Origin: Isoetes taiwanensis
Lineage: Eukaryota; Streptophyta; Lycopodiopsida; Isoetales; Isoetaceae
Assembly: GCA_021234155.1 (NCBI GenBank)
Contig: JAJEKV010000073.1
Coordinates: 1,582,001-1,646,000, forward strand
DNA: 64,000 nucleotides
Reading direction: 5' to 3'
Shown: piece by piece, positions 11,319 through 23,430 of the stretch
Layout: each line of letters begins with the position of its first letter
Position numbering within the stretch: position 1 is the stretch's first letter
Translations under genes and position numbers: made by a program
Notes under the pieces: model-generated
The model's input: only the letters and a program-made list of their open reading frames with translations
The model's database searches: none
Told to the model about the DNA's origin: nothing

Positions 11319-12990
11319 GACAAATGAACATAGAAAAAACGTTATACATTGTTTATTTGAGACAAATTATTTTTTTGAAACCATTCTGTCTAACTATTTT
11401 ACTTTTGAGTATGGTCCTATGTTACTTTTAAACACTATGTTGACTGCCATATAGGTGCCATGTCACCACCATGTCGGATGTAAAAGTGCCTCCTCTCGAC
11501 AAGGAATATCCCTAATATGCCGTTATACCTGACTTGGCCACTGGTATAATAAGCTTCTAGGGGATATTATCCCTTACATTTGGTGAGGGACAATATGGTA
11601 ATTGAGTTGCAATTATGCTTTTTGATGCTGCCATTTGGTGCACCATCATGCTTCATGTTGCTGTGGGCACCAATCCATTGTAATCCATAACTTTTTCATT
11701 TTTCCTACCAACTCATCGCAAGATCCATCCTCCATTGCAGATTGGAGTCTCAATTACCTTATGCCCATACATCATGGAAAGTGGGTCGCTGATTTTGCCT
11801 CCGGAATGGAAAAAGGCAGTGTCACGCTCAAGCGGTCATCTGCAATCGATCAGCAGGTAAAAATTAATGGCGCTCCCCACTTACCATGATGTGGAGGGAC
11901 GAAACAGGATCAATGATTCCAGGACCCGCTCCTAGCTCCTGCCGGTTGTGAGACCCCCTGGAACCATCTCCCGGCTTCCATCCCCCCATACATTATCCTT
12001 TGCATTCTTCCCTTAGAGGCCCGACTCACTCACTAGGCATAATGGTTTGTTGATTGACATGAACCTTTGTATAGTTATGAGCATGATGCAACATACGTAG
12101 CAAATTATTATCTTAACATACGTAGCAAATTATTATCTTAGGGTGAAATCACACCTGCGGCCGCCCGAGTTTTAAAAAATGCAAGAACCATACACAGTAT
12201 TCCATTTGGCATGGGCAGGCACATTTCTTATCATACTATCAACATAGCAGAGCAGCAACTGTTATATAAGTTCAATCCAAAGCCGTACAAAGGAAATATA
12301 GACTCCATATATGGGCTTCGATTCCAGTATATCGTAAGCCGAATATCCGCGCATAATGGAGGCTGAATGCCCCAGTTTAAACTGCAAGCCAAATACCTCA
12401 AATTAAAGAATTTTCCACGAAATACAAAACATTATAGGTTTGAGCTTGGAATAGAGCAGCGATTGCAGTGATCCAAAGCGCCGCGGACCTCCGTCCAAGG
12501 TATTTCACTTGGTGAGATGTCTCATTACATGGGCATGGAAAAAAGGTGCTTAATTATTGGAGATGCAGCTGGAAGGCTTGATACTTGGCCCCATGATCTT
12601 TTGAAGCATTCTCACGACTTGCAGCCATGTTGGCATGGTGGATGCAGGTTATTTTTGCTTCTGTTCCTTGAGTCTAGATCATCAAATTTCAACCACATTT
12701 GTAACTACAGCTGTATAATTGATCTTCTAAAATGAGTAGGACATTTGGAGTGCAGAATATGCTTTGTCTTATTTTCATTAATCAACTTGATTAGTGCTTT
12801 GTACTTTTCGGGCATTTAGTGCTTTGTACTTTTGTGGTTTACAAATATTTTATAGTATGTTTGGCTGGGTAGTGATCTGATCTTTGTTCTTTTCATCTTT
12901 TCATTTGACAGGTTGTGAAACTTCAAATTTTGTGCAATTTTGTGATTGTTATATCATCAGGTGGGTATGATTTATGCCACTTCACCCTCT
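11319..12990. other. No recognised gene; 25-bp tandem duplication
   Basis: No coding region with family features was seen. A 25-bp unit with AACATACGTAGCAAATTATT is duplicated at 12090-12139. Confidence 0.5.
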
Positions 12991-12996
12991 GGCCAT

Positions 12997-13028
12997 GGAG
13001 GGCAACCCTCCGTGCGCAGCACCTTGTT
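12997..13028 (+). repeat. Dispersed GGAGGG-CAA-CCCTCC hairpin repeat
   Basis: GGAGGGCAACCCTCC forms a 6-bp hairpin and is followed by GTGCGCAGCACCTTGTT. The same string recurs at about 49875-49905, and a degenerate copy lies at 19515-19543. Probably the end of a mobile element; the partner end was not found. Confidence 0.55.
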
Positions 13029-14003
13029 ACTATATGCTCCTCATTATCTCAGAGCTTCATTTGATGGCATTTCTTTACTCGATTCGGGTGGCGTTGTTAC
13101 CTTCATTAATTTTCTTTTGGCTTGTTGTTCTGTTTAACTCTGGTGATTCTATTACTCCTTTAGTTGCATCAGTTTCTTCTCTGATTTCTTTGTCCTCTTG
13201 CACCTTGTTTCTTGCTAGTTAGGATAGTTCAGATTTATGAATCTTTGTTAGTGTAGTATTTATTGGTGCATTAGTCATTTGCCATCGTCACTCTATTGGT
13301 GTCATCATGTTTATGGCTCTGTTTCTTGTTGTTCCATGAATTCCTTTCCTCATCTCTTACTGTTCTATTCCATCTTCTCCATCATTTTTATGCCCCTCTT
13401 CCATTTTTCACGGCATTGTTCTATTGTGTTCTTCATTTTTTATGCATCTCATTGTTCAGCCTCTAGCTTTACCTGCTCATTCTGATTCTCTTGGCTCCTT
13501 TGTCTCTATCTTTCTTTTTTTCCCCCTTTGCTCCATTTTCCTTAGTTTGCCCTTCCTTCTTTTTTCTCTGGTTGTCCTGGTCGCGCCTTTGCTCTAGATG
13601 AGCCATCTCCCAGTACTCTGGAACTCCTTCCTCGCCCCTTCTCCTTGTTTGTCCCATTGCTCTTTTATCGTTTTATCTCTTTATCCCCTCTTATCTCTTT
13701 TATCTCGTTTGTTCCATTGATGTCGTGTAGTCTAGCCATCCTATGTTGTTCGATCTATGATTTCGTTTGTTTCATTCGCCTGACATAGTCTGCTCATCCT
13801 CCTTTGTCTGGGTTTATTCTCTTTGTACCTTCACACTTGTGGCCGTTCCGCTTTGCCTTGTCTTCCATCAGCCTTATCTGTGCATTATATTTCATGTTAT
13901 TCCAGTGACCCTTGAGGTCTCATTTCTCCCTTCCTATCGAACATATTTCATTCTGGCTTCTTTTCGTTCTTTGTCTATATTGAGATTTGTTCCTCTTCTA
14001 TCG
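13029..14003. other. Pyrimidine-rich repeat DNA
   Basis: T- and C-rich like 4.7-6.5 kb, with local similarity (13858-13935 to 6355-6430). No gene supported. Confidence 0.5.
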
Positions 14004-14192
14004 GCCGACATATATGTTGTCATAAGACCCATCCTAGGAATGCCACGGTTCTATTGCGATAGCAATAGAACCGACATTCCTTGGATGGGGACGCCCCTTT
14101 TTGCACTCCCTATTTATTCAGCCTCTTTCATTGTTTCGTCATCGGCATTCTCTTGAGCTAGTTTTTTCATCTTCTCTATCCTACCAGTTTCC
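14004..14192 (+). repeat. Dispersed hairpin repeat, copy 2, with a shared 38-bp left flank
   Basis: 14039-14192 matches 1192-1338, but the hairpin arms are longer here: GGTTCTATTGC / GCAATAGAACC around GATA. The 38 bases just left (14004-14041, ending CCCATCCTAGGAAT) recur at 15617-15654, where the hairpin repeat is missing. That second site may be an empty or ancestral version of the left junction. Confidence 0.7.
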
Positions 14193-15360
14193 CTCACCCT
14201 CCCTCCCTTGATGGTTTGTCTGCATCTGATCATATCCGCATTTTCCTTTTTCCGTTATCCCCTTTTCATTTGTTTTCCATTTTAGTCCCTTAACCATTTC
14301 CGTCTTTGGTTTCCATACTTTGGTTCGCTCTGCAGCCTCTAAATGTTCCATGGTTTCCTTTCTATGTTTTTATGGCGCATATGTTCTTATTCTTTAGTTT
14401 TCTCGGTGTGGCACTGTAGCTTCCCAGGCCTATTCATTATTTTATTCTTCTTGGAGTTTGTATAATCTTCTGTATTTTTTGGGTCTCCTTGCAGCCCTTG
14501 ATATTCTTTGTGCTTTCTTTCTTCTTTGAAAACACATATGTTCTTATTTTCCATTTTTCTCGATGTGGCGCCGTTGCCTCCATGTCTTCTTATCTTTTCA
14601 TTCTTTCTCTATGTGGTTGTGGCCTCCGTGACTTAACTTCTGTTCATTTTTTCTCGGATAGTATTACTATTCATTTTGACATGCGTGTTGTTCTGTCAAA
14701 ATTGTGGCTCTGTGGTTGACAGCTTGCCTGCATAGTTTTTGTTTTCTCGGTGTGGTGCTGTAGCCTCCGAGAAAGTATTTATTCTTTTTCTCCTCGGCGT
14801 GGCGCTATAGCCGTCAAGATTGTAAAAAAAAAACCTGGATTATTAAGAACAAATATCCAAAACCTCTGTACAGCCCATGTTCGTTCATGCAATGGTTATT
14901 TTCGCGGATATTTCCCTGTTGGTCGGCTGTTATTTCTTCCTCGGCGTGGCCCTGGAGCCTCCAAGTGCTATTATATTCTTGATTTTTACACTTTGGCACA
15001 TGCCTATGCCTAAAGCTTCTGACTTTGTAACGGGTCATTCTCTTGTTTAAACTTTCCATTGCAGGTCAGTTTATTGCAGTTCTCGTAGTTGTCAGCGCCA
15101 TCATGGGATATACCAACTCACTTCTCGGCGGACCTATGCTAACGATTGTGAAGATATCTCTGTTCTCAGAGGGTGAGGGGTCGAGCTCCTCCTTGGGGAT
15201 GCCGGGCCATCGTGTTTGTTTCAAAGCATTTCTCGGTCGATGTATGCTAGGGATCGAGCTTCAACCTTTGCATGCTTCAACTTCTTCTTAGCGCGATGTA
15301 TTCAAGTTGTCTCCATTCTAGTTCGGGTGCTGCAAGCATTGGACGAGAGCATTGGTGATC
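14193..15360. repeat. Irregular array of a CTCGGCGTGGC motif
   Basis: A motif close to CTCGGYGTGGCGCTGTAGCC (usually followed by TCC) occurs at about 14401, 14562, 14748, 14790 and 14939. Spacings are about 40-190 bp and the intervening sequence is T-rich. No gene is supported here. Confidence 0.45.
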
Positions 15361-15422
15361 GTTCTCATTAGGGCTTTCCTCGACAACCCGCAATGGGCGG
15401 GGTTTTTCAGCCCAATGAGAAG
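15361..15422. repeat. Nested hairpin
   Basis: Outer arms TTCTCATTAGGGCT / AGCCCAATGAGAA enclose inner arms AACCCGC / GCGGGGTT. Function unknown. Confidence 0.5.
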
Positions 15423-15810
15423 GTGGCGAGAGTTTTTCTTACCTTTGCGCGCTTAAGCAGCTGATGGTCCACACTTTATCTTGTTTTCTTCATTTATATC
15501 GTGCTCTCAATGATTGTCTAGTTTTGGAGCACATTTATCAAACATTTATATCCCTAGTAGGGGAATCAATTTGTACTCAGTGATTTTCAAAAGCTCAATG
15601 AGAACACCTCTTCACTGCCGACATATATGTTGTCATAGGACCCATCCTAGGAATATAAATTTTCATTCACTTGAACACAATGATGTGTCAATCTAGTGAT
15701 GAAGAGAATAAATGCAATGTCATAGGGGAAAAAAAATATTGAAGGATGTCAATCTATTCATCATCACATCATGAGTACAGTAGCTACATCACATTTTACA
15801 TATCACATGC

Positions 15811-16140
15811 AAGTCAATCCATTACCTAGCCGCGATACCTTATGCTAGGAGCTGTTTTGCATGTGGTTATCTAGTATCTGGCAGCTTGTCTCTACCATAG
15901 GACAAGTCAATCCACTACATCGTCGCGATACCTTATGCTAGGAGCTACTTTGCATGTGATTATCTAGTATATATGGCAGGGCTAGAGTCTCTACCACAGG
16001 ACTGATCGGTCATACTTGAACTCTTGACCTTGGATCAATGGATTTTTTAAGGTCCCCATCACTAGACTGATGTTCGCCATACTTGAACCCATGACCTCAG
16101 GTGTGGCGGTCTAATAGACCATGCCCTGAAGGGGAAGACC
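15811..16140 (-). repeat. 93-bp tandem duplication followed by tRNA B-box-like repeats
   Basis: The unit containing CGCGATACCTTATGCTAGGA is present twice with a 93-bp period (15811 and 15904). To the right, the - strand shows GGGTTCAAGTATGG and a related AGTTCAAGTATG about 80 bp apart, resembling the RNA polymerase III B box. An A box and a foldable tRNA were not convincing. Possibly SINE-derived. Confidence 0.4.
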
Positions 16141-16634
16141 GTTGCTTTTCCTTCAGCAATGCAACTGTATTCTTTCATCTATACTATGTAAGCTTATAGG
16201 ATATTACATTTTTGCAACCTTTGAAGAATGCAATAAATGTTTGCTACTCTAGATGTCCACATGATTAGGACAAAGCGTTTGTTTTGCTCTACAATGAGCT
16301 TGCACAAGCTTGCACATGCTTACTTGCACGAGTATTGTCATGTGATTAAATAGTGATTCTTATGTGAAACGATATAGCGGAAATATTGTATCAGCCTAAA
16401 CTGCGTGTTACGCATATCTAGCATAAGAACAGGGGGTTACTTTTATTTTTTATACCTTTTTTTATATGGTCTTCCTATGGTCTGGTTGTTGTATTCGTTT
16501 GACGTATTGAATAGTATTTCTAGAGTGCACTTGTTTTTGACCATTATTTTTATTTTCAGAAACAATCGTGTGGCAGTGGTTTTTGCAATGGCTTGTCTCG
16601 TTTTTTTCCCATATTTGTTTCTACATATTTTTTG

Positions 16635-16800
16635 GATTGTCCCTAGGGGGCAAACCTTCGCTCATGTGGGTTTCTAGCATATTCTAAGTATATGCTGGAA
16701 TATGCCTAGGATATGCTGGAAACTGCTCCAAATCTATTGTTGGCTGTAAACTGGCAGTCGTCAGTGTTGCTATGCAACCGGTGTGGAAAGTCTCTGACTG
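16635..16800 (+). repeat. Dispersed CCCCTAGGGG-hairpin repeat, diverged copy B
   Basis: Begins GTCCCTAGGGGGCAAACC, then TCATGTGGG and the ATATGCCTAGGATATGC block, in the same order as at 6497 and 39465. More diverged than copies A and C. Confidence 0.6.
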
Positions 16801-17690
16801 GCACTGCCATAGTATGAGGAGAGCATTTGTTCCGTTGCTCTATTTTGACCCAGGTTAGGGTGGTCTGTGAGCATTTGCTCTGGGGATAGAACTCAGCTTC
16901 TTGAGTTTGACTATGACGGAAGCTTCTGTAGTATCCAATGTATGTGATTTTTGATTCTTGTTACCGTAAGTTGCATGTGATATCTTCTCAACCATTGTTT
17001 CTTGATCTGTGTAGGGTTCAAATGATCTTGCCAAAACCATGTGCCCGAGCAATCTCAGACAATCTATGCTAGGCTAGAAGAATGCAATAGGCAGAGAAAG
17101 GAAATTATTTCTGGTTCTAATTTACTTAGCTCTCCATCAGTATTTGTCACCGTGAAGTCAAAGTCAGAATGCTCTCATTTTGTGCCCTCGTGTTCTAACC
17201 AAACAAAGAGCCAAGTACTAACAAGTTTACATTGAAATGGTCCAATGACATAACTAAAAGGTCATGATAGAACCCAACAAAAAATCATGAGTGTAGGCTT
17301 TTAGCAAACGCACTGCCCCACACATGCAATTGCAAATGACAAACCATTCTTTTTGGAACATAGTTTATGACTATGACCAAATTGTTGATGCTTCCTCAAG
17401 TTGTAATGCAGTAATGTAACTGCAGTCATAAGACCTCATGGCTTTTCACCCTTCACTTAGTTTAATCTTCAAAAGCATAAGACTTGTTTCATAATCAAAG
17501 GATAATTATTTAGCATGTTCAAAGTAAAAGAAATAAAGCTCCATATACATTGCAATCTTATGGGTTCATAAATTTGGCAAGCTTTCTTAACTAAGACCTA
17601 TCCATTTCAATTGCCTATCGAAAACTTAGATGAAAAGTTGTGCAATGCAATTATATCAAAGGGCTATCGATAAAAACGAAACCCAAAAGG
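16801..17690. other. No recognised gene
   Basis: AT-rich sequence; nothing supported. Confidence 0.5.
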
Positions 17691-17691
17691 A

Positions 17692-18993
17692 TCCTTTATT
17701 ATACATAAACCCTCATCACACAGTCATCCACACATTAAAATTCCACAAATACAACCTCTTCAAATTACAGACACAAATCTAAGACCAACTTTTCTAAAGC
17801 CTACTTCCTTCTTCTATTAAATATGTCTTTTGGGTCATTATATTATATCTCGATGCGTGTGCATGTCCATCATTACTAAGTGTATATGGATTGGTAAATA
17901 TATATGAATATGATCGACCAAAGCATATTGCCGACATGGGATCTGACATTTGTGCTTTACAAAAATCATATGTAGAGTAACTAATGGACTCATCAATGAT
18001 ATTTCCAACTCACAACGAATAGAAAATTGTTCTCTGTTGTTACAATGATGGATTTGTATATATAGCCAAGGCCTCAATCAAGGGATGGAGTATGCGAAGA
18101 GTGTCTTCTTCACAATTTCTATCTATTTTATATCTTCTTTGGCATTTGTATTGCAAGCAAATCAATGCAAAACCTGCAATAATGCCCCTCACATCTACAC
18201 TCACATTCACACCTTCCTTTCTTTTACCATCATATCAAATACAAAAATTGCCACACTCTCTATTCTAGCCAACATTCAAACAACCACCTTTCAAATTGTA
18301 CTAAAGCCCAACAACGCCTCAATCAAGAGATGGAGTATACTAGAGGCGTCATCTCTGGCATTCATATTACACAGCAAATCAACAATGCCCCTCACACTAA
18401 TGCTCATGTTCACACCTTCCTTCCTTATTGGCATCATATCCAAAACGAGGTGCACCCTGGACTATCACAGTCGTCGGATCTGTCAATCCTACGGCACAGA
18501 CTGTATGTTGGAGCCTCTGGGAATCTCTCATTTCGCTTATGCTCATTTATGATTGGGGGCGCCTATGAGTTTGAGATGTCAAATACGAGTTTGCCTAAGG
18601 TTTTGATGGTATATCGAGCCTCTATACGTCTTCGCTTAAGGTTTTAGAATATGAAATACGGGAGCTCGAACCTCTACCAAACTAACTCAATGTCCTAATA
18701 AGACTACTTTAACCAATCTAACCAGTGAGCTAACATGACTATTTTTTATCTTAAATCTATGTTTTTTTTATAATAACCCATTGAATTGTTTTAGGGATAT
18801 AGTCTATGGTTTCAGGAATTATATCCATATCAAATCCCCCTGGAACCCCCTGTTATTTTGCTACTTGGAACCCCCTGTTATTTTGCTACATATTCCAATA
18901 TACAAATCACCACATTCTTTATATTAGCCAACAACCAAACAACCACCATTTCAAATTGTAGTAAAGCCCGGCAACGCCGGGCACCATAACTAG
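17692..18993 (+). mobile_element. Helitron; 3' end clear, 5' end proposed
   Basis: The 3' terminus is canonical: hairpin GCCCGGCAACGCCGGGC, a short spacer, then CTAG (18990-18993) followed by host T. The proposed 5' end is TCCTTTATTATACATAAACC, preceded by host A at 17691; such A|TC starts are common by chance. Inside is a tandem duplication (unit 1 about 18072-18316, unit 2 from 18317). Unit 2 is itself split by a tRNA-box repeat (18439-18893). No Rep/helicase gene is present, so it is non-autonomous. Confidence 0.5.
18439..18893 (-). repeat. tRNA-box 440-bp repeat, single inserted copy
   Basis: One unit of the family that forms the 51-58 kb array. It interrupts the second copy of a tandem duplication. 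The uninterrupted copy (about 18225-18300) reads CATCATATCAAATAC; the interrupted one reads CATCATATCC, then the repeat, then ACATATTCC and AATATACAAATC. This defines the unit ends: AAACGAGGTGCACC on the left and TTGCTACATATTC on the right, with a 7-8 bp CATATCC-like flank duplication. The - strand holds TAGCTCACTG-like (A box) and GGTTCGAGCTCC-like (B box) motifs. Confidence 0.7.
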
Positions 18994-21430
18994 TACTATG
19001 AAATGCATAATTCGCATCCTCAAATCTTGCATATCTACAATACTGCATGCACATGCTCAAAAGCCTGCTCACAACAACACTGCATGACGTAAGTTCTGCA
19101 TTGACAACATGACCGCCTACAGGCTTACCATGTGCCAGAGGATCAAAAAGCATTGGCTATACAAAGTTCAGGTTAATACTATTTGGCAGCTTTCCCACAC
19201 ATACGCTGATATTTCCCACACATACAAAGCTATAGTCTACGCCTGTATTTACAAATGCACATCCCTGCACATTGTAGGTATGTTTAGAAAAATCTACTTC
19301 TTCGCCTATCGAGCATGCTTATTGTTCAAACCAACACTCAACTACTCAGTCATATACACAATTCGATCAAAGGGCAGTTGTGGACAGACCTCTAAAAAAC
19401 ATGCCCATGGGTCTACTTTAATTTAAACATTGAGTCGGCAGTTATGATGGGAACTTCGAAGGACAAATTCTCATTCCACGCGGTTAGATTTAAGCCACTT
19501 TACTCACATCAAACTGGAGGGCAATCCTTTGTGCGGACCCTGTTTTTGAAGTGTGCATGCAGATGTCGAGCAATTTCTTTCTAGGGTTAAATTCCTATGG
19601 TGTTTTGTTCTATTGTGTGTCCAGCTATGGCAAGTTTGTGCAGAGTTGGATACAACCGAAAGTAATTTTTTCGTTCATCCACAGCAGATTGTTCGGTACT
19701 TATGCAATGCATTTCTAAGGGACGCTTTATTTATTATGGTTGCCATAGCTTAAACTAGATTCCTATTTTGACAAGGTGAAAATCTGACTGTTAATTTTGC
19801 AGCATCAAGGATCTAGAGCAAAGTTACGGTCTTATTTTTGCATTCCACGATGTTGCAGATAGAGCTACAAAATCCGGTGGCACCCCCTCAAAAAGGCTAA
19901 GCAAGAAAGGGGATGGGTCGTTTTGTACTCTTACCAATCTGGAAAGGGCCGAAGTGAAATTTGGACAAAAGCTGCTTCGTGCTAGGTGGATCTCTCAATT
20001 GCTGGATTTGGGCAGGTTGAGCTGCTGGGTGCCAGATTGCATAATTGGAAGCTGCAAAAGACATCAGACCCAATTTGGACCTGTGGCAAACTTCCTTACA
20101 TCGTTGTCTGCTTGTTCTTTGAATCTCTGGCAGGGTGCCATATATTGTTTTGTTTGCTTGCTCTGCATTTCCTAGCCAGAAATTGTATGCTGCAATGAAT
20201 CTCTATTGAAGGCTATGGCTGAAAGATTTGGTATTGAGTGGAATCGCCGATTTAGTTGCTTGCTCCATCAACTGCAGAAGTATTGAAGCACGTATCTAAC
20301 ACGTACGAGAATTTAACATGGATAATATAGACAGGCAGTTTGCAAGGGCCTTGATATGTTGATCATTTTTAATCTTGCCTTGCAAACGTTTTGGCATATC
20401 TCTATATCTTATTGTAGCTGGAATGTGACGACTCTTTGTCTATTGATGGCATTCTTCAACTTTCTATTTATTGCAATAAGGATGATCATAATCCATGTCA
20501 GTTATTATTCTTGCGTGAAAACATTGTTGCTCATATTTCTCCTATAATTACACTCATTTTAATCATGTGCAAATTGTAGTTTTTCGAGATCAAGTGCACT
20601 GAACTTGTACAAACTCAAAGACATTTTTTACTTTCAACACTGACATCTGACATCTGACAACAAGAATTTGAGGCCATATTGGCAATTGGCTGCATCTTAG
20701 TAGTCTGTCCCGTTAAAAGGTGATATACATGGATAAATTGTTGTGGGTGCAGATGCCAAGCTTCAAGAATGAGATCAATAGAAGGTATGCTCATCATTTC
20801 AAGTAGCCTCAAACCTTTGTAGCAGAATACATGAAATTTGTAACATTGTGGAATCGGTTTTCAGGTATTTGCAATTGTACTATTACCTTCTCCAAATATT
20901 TACATCAGCAAACTAAAATCTCATTTACACTGCGTGAAGCAGGTGTCGACAAAGGATTCAAATGCTTGTATTCACCCTTAATTATTATGGCTATAATATG
21001 TGATTCAAATGCTTGTATTCATCCTTAATTATTATGGCTATAATATGTCACTGGAGGGATTTTATGCATTAGGATGATCATGAATAGATGTTGAAACTTG
21101 CATGGATTTCATGCACAGAAATTTTCATGCATAGATATTAAAATGTGCACTATTGAAGAACTTAATTATGGCTTTGACATCTTGTATTGCGTTGAAATCT
21201 AATTATGGTTTTGGCATCTTCTGTTGCATTGGAACCCTGCACATACTTTATGAATATATGCATTATGCTTCAAAGTCGTATTTAATTAAAGTGGGACTCA
21301 TTCCATTCCCATTTTTTTTCGGAACCCTGTTAATTTACATAAAAAGGAGCACCTCGACCCGAAAACTATCCTTAATTCGAATTTTTGAATAAAACTCTGC
21401 ATTCCAGCTTTGCTGCAGTTTTCCCTGGTT
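18994..21430. other. No recognised gene; 47-bp tandem duplication
   Basis: Open stretches near 19.55-20.2 kb show no family features. A 47-bp unit beginning GATTCAAATGCTTGTATTCA is duplicated at 20955 and 21002. Confidence 0.5.
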
Positions 21431-21546
21431 AGCGAGTCGAGAACAAGAACAATGCAACTGAAACAAAGGAAATTCATTAAAGATTGAAACCAAAGAACTA
21501 GTTGAAAAAGAATTTTTATTAATAAATTGAATAGGTACAATGTATT

Positions 21547-22101
21547 TTACATCGGACGCAGAGACCATGGCGGTCTTGCTGTCACTACAGTTACATCATC
21601 TTGGTAGGTGGTCCACCTTAGGGGATTTACTAGCGGCGCTTCTTCACGCCGACCGTAAGCCTTGGGGGCAACCTGAAGAGTGTGGAATGCCTCACGTGGA
21701 GGTGCCTCTGCAGCTACCGGCCGACCTGTCCACCCGACTTCTCCACTCGCCTCCCGCAGCCTTTCATCGAATATGCTCCTTCCCCAACCTCCGTGGATGT
21801 TATGCAATGCTTGCAAGATGCTTTGAGCTTCCTGGACTTTCTCTTTGTTCTTCGCCTGTTCTTTATCCCCAGGGTGTAGCGAGCAACCTCTGAATTCGCG
21901 AGCAACCTTATCCCGCAGGGCAAAGAGTGTAGCGTGGAGGGGCTGCAACCCGAAACGGTATTTCTTTCGCCTTGAGCGGGATCTGTGCCGCCTCGAGCGG
22001 TCTCTGTGATGCCTGAGCGGGCTCTGTGCTCGTGTCGGATCTGTGCCTGAACCACCTGGAGCAAGGAGAGTATGATTAACAATTACGGTGCCATTAGTCA
22101 A
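21547..22101 (-). CDS. Unrecognised open region with an Arg/Ser-rich segment
   Basis: A 184-codon open stretch. The N-terminal third contains RHHRDRSRRHRSRSRR, an RS-like basic segment. The middle (FALRDKVAREF, KEQAKNKEKVQEAQSILQAL) looks helical and charged. No family was recognised. It lies just downstream of the HAD-like gene on the same strand, beyond the palindromes at 22186-22442. It could be a separate gene, a downstream exon, or non-coding DNA that stays open because the block is GC-rich. Start and end are not defined by splice sites. Confidence 0.3.
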   Translation of the reverse strand: MTNGTVIVNHTLLAPGGSGTDPTRAQSPLRHHRDRSRRHRSRSRRKKYRFGLQPLHATLFALRDKVAREFRGCSLHPGDKEQAKNKEKVQEAQSILQALHNIHGGWGRSIFDERLREASGEVGWTGRPVAAEAPPREAFHTLQVAPKAYGRREEAPLVNPLRWTTYQDDVTVVTARPPWSLRPM

Positions 22102-22185
22102 AACGAAGAAAAGAATGTTGAAATCAAATTACAATGGAGAACATTCATTCCATACAACCGCATCCAATGGCGTGGGAAGTAGTGT

Positions 22186-22442
22186 CTTTCTCGACTTCGC
22201 GAGTCGAGAAAGGCCCATAAAATGGTTTTAGATCAGCGAGACACTGCGGAAGCATACAAATGGTTTTTAATCAGCGAGACAACCGGTGCCTTTTCGACTC
22301 GCGAGTCGAGAAAGGCCCAGAAACGCAATGTACAAGCATTATCATAATAGTTTGTGGCTGCATCCGGTCCACACAATCAAACATACAAAGCGGTCTCATC
22401 AACGGGACAAGCATGCCTTTTCGACTTCGTGAGTCGAGAAAG
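22186..22442. repeat. Palindrome family, cluster 1 (3 copies)
   Basis: Copies at 22186-22211, 22291-22313 and 22418-22442 of a palindrome with core TCTCGACTCGCGAGTCGAGA. Two have one extra base at the centre (GACTTCG). Flanks are also partly repeated (ATCAGCGAGACA-, AAAGGC-type words). They lie just past the stop codon proposed for the HAD-like gene, so a transcript could carry them in its 3' UTR. A half-site (GCGAGTCGAGAA) lies at 21432-21443. Confidence 0.9.
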
Positions 22443-22547
22443 GCAAATAAAAACTCAATATACAAGTATATTCATTACAAAATGTTCAATACATGTGTTC
22501 ACGTTTGTTTACAATATTCACAAAATTTGACTATCCAAAGCGAGAGG

Positions 22548-23396
22548 TCACTCTTCTTGTTCACCAAAATATTTGTCGTCCATAGCTTTCATGATCGCCT
22601 TGCTCTCTGGATCGGGTTCCGTGAGGCTCGGATAGTTCGAAGCACATCGGGCGACAAGAATGGCAAAGCGGGATTCGCCAAGACAGGACACAGTCAGAAG
22701 GACAACCACCTATCCGTCTCATATTCTTGGTCGATATGGCTTAGCAATGATTGTATTTTTTTGGCGTTATGATAGCACTTGTAGGCGGAGTCGTCTATGA
22801 TCGGCGTGTTGTGTTTGCCATAGTCCGGAATTGCTCATAAAACCCATCCGGCCTTTTCACCATTATATGCTTCCCCTTTGTGCCGTATTTTGGATCGAGG
22901 TCCGACACATGCTCGACCCTTTCGTTTCCCCAAAGCGAACTTGAACTTCAAAACTGAAATGCCGAGAACACCAAGAACATTGACAATATTTTTCTTTTGC
23001 CATACAAGACCATACGGCCACCCGAATCCCCGTTTCGGGCACCATTCAACAATTTCCTTAGCTCTAGGCCTCGGATACACTATTTTATGCTCCGGTTTTG
23101 GTGGGATCTGCGAGGTGTTAATCTCGGGGGCGTCTTTATCGTGGTATACTGCAGCTAATACTCCATTGACGTCAAATATTACAAGCTTGGCGGGACCAGC
23201 TGGATCCCAGTTGGAGTTTGGCTCTGACCATATATCCGGTTCATCGGGATCCAAATGCGGGATCATTATCTTTTCAGGTCCTTTCTGGCTGTGAGCAGTG
23301 TCTTGCTCTGGATTGTCTTTGTCCTTTTCATTCTCCTCCTCGCGACGTGAACCGCTGCCCAATGACAATGATCCGGAGTCGTTGACCTGGAATTCC
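22548..23396 (-). pseudogene. FCP1/HAD-like phosphatase domain (3' exon, frameshifted)
   Basis: The domain belongs to the FCP1/NIF-like branch of HAD phosphatases, which remove phosphate from Ser/Thr residues of proteins. Motif I is KLVIFDVNGVLA; the second Asp is replaced by Asn, as in many plant relatives. Then come RPRAKEIVEWC, motif II VAVWSCMAKEK in another frame, VEHVSDLDPKYGTKGKHIM in a third frame, motif IV NTPIIDDSAYKCYHN, and a plausible C-terminus ASNYPSLTEPDPESKAIMKA ending at a TGA (22550-22548). At least four frame changes are needed, so it is a pseudogene unless the sequence has errors. The acceptor TTTCAG just above 23396 joins in frame to the exon ending at 23535. Confidence 0.65.
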
Positions 23397-23430
23397 CTGA
23401 AATGATGACATCTGTCAGAAAGGAAACGAG

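Noticed and set aside
11635-11889. Gene encoding SLNYLMPIHHGKWVADFASG
   Set aside because: No splice context or family motif; the opening is too short to support on its own.
19553-20198. Coding gene near 19.6-20.2 kb
   Set aside because: Several overlapping short frames on the same strand, none with a domain or convincing splice sites.
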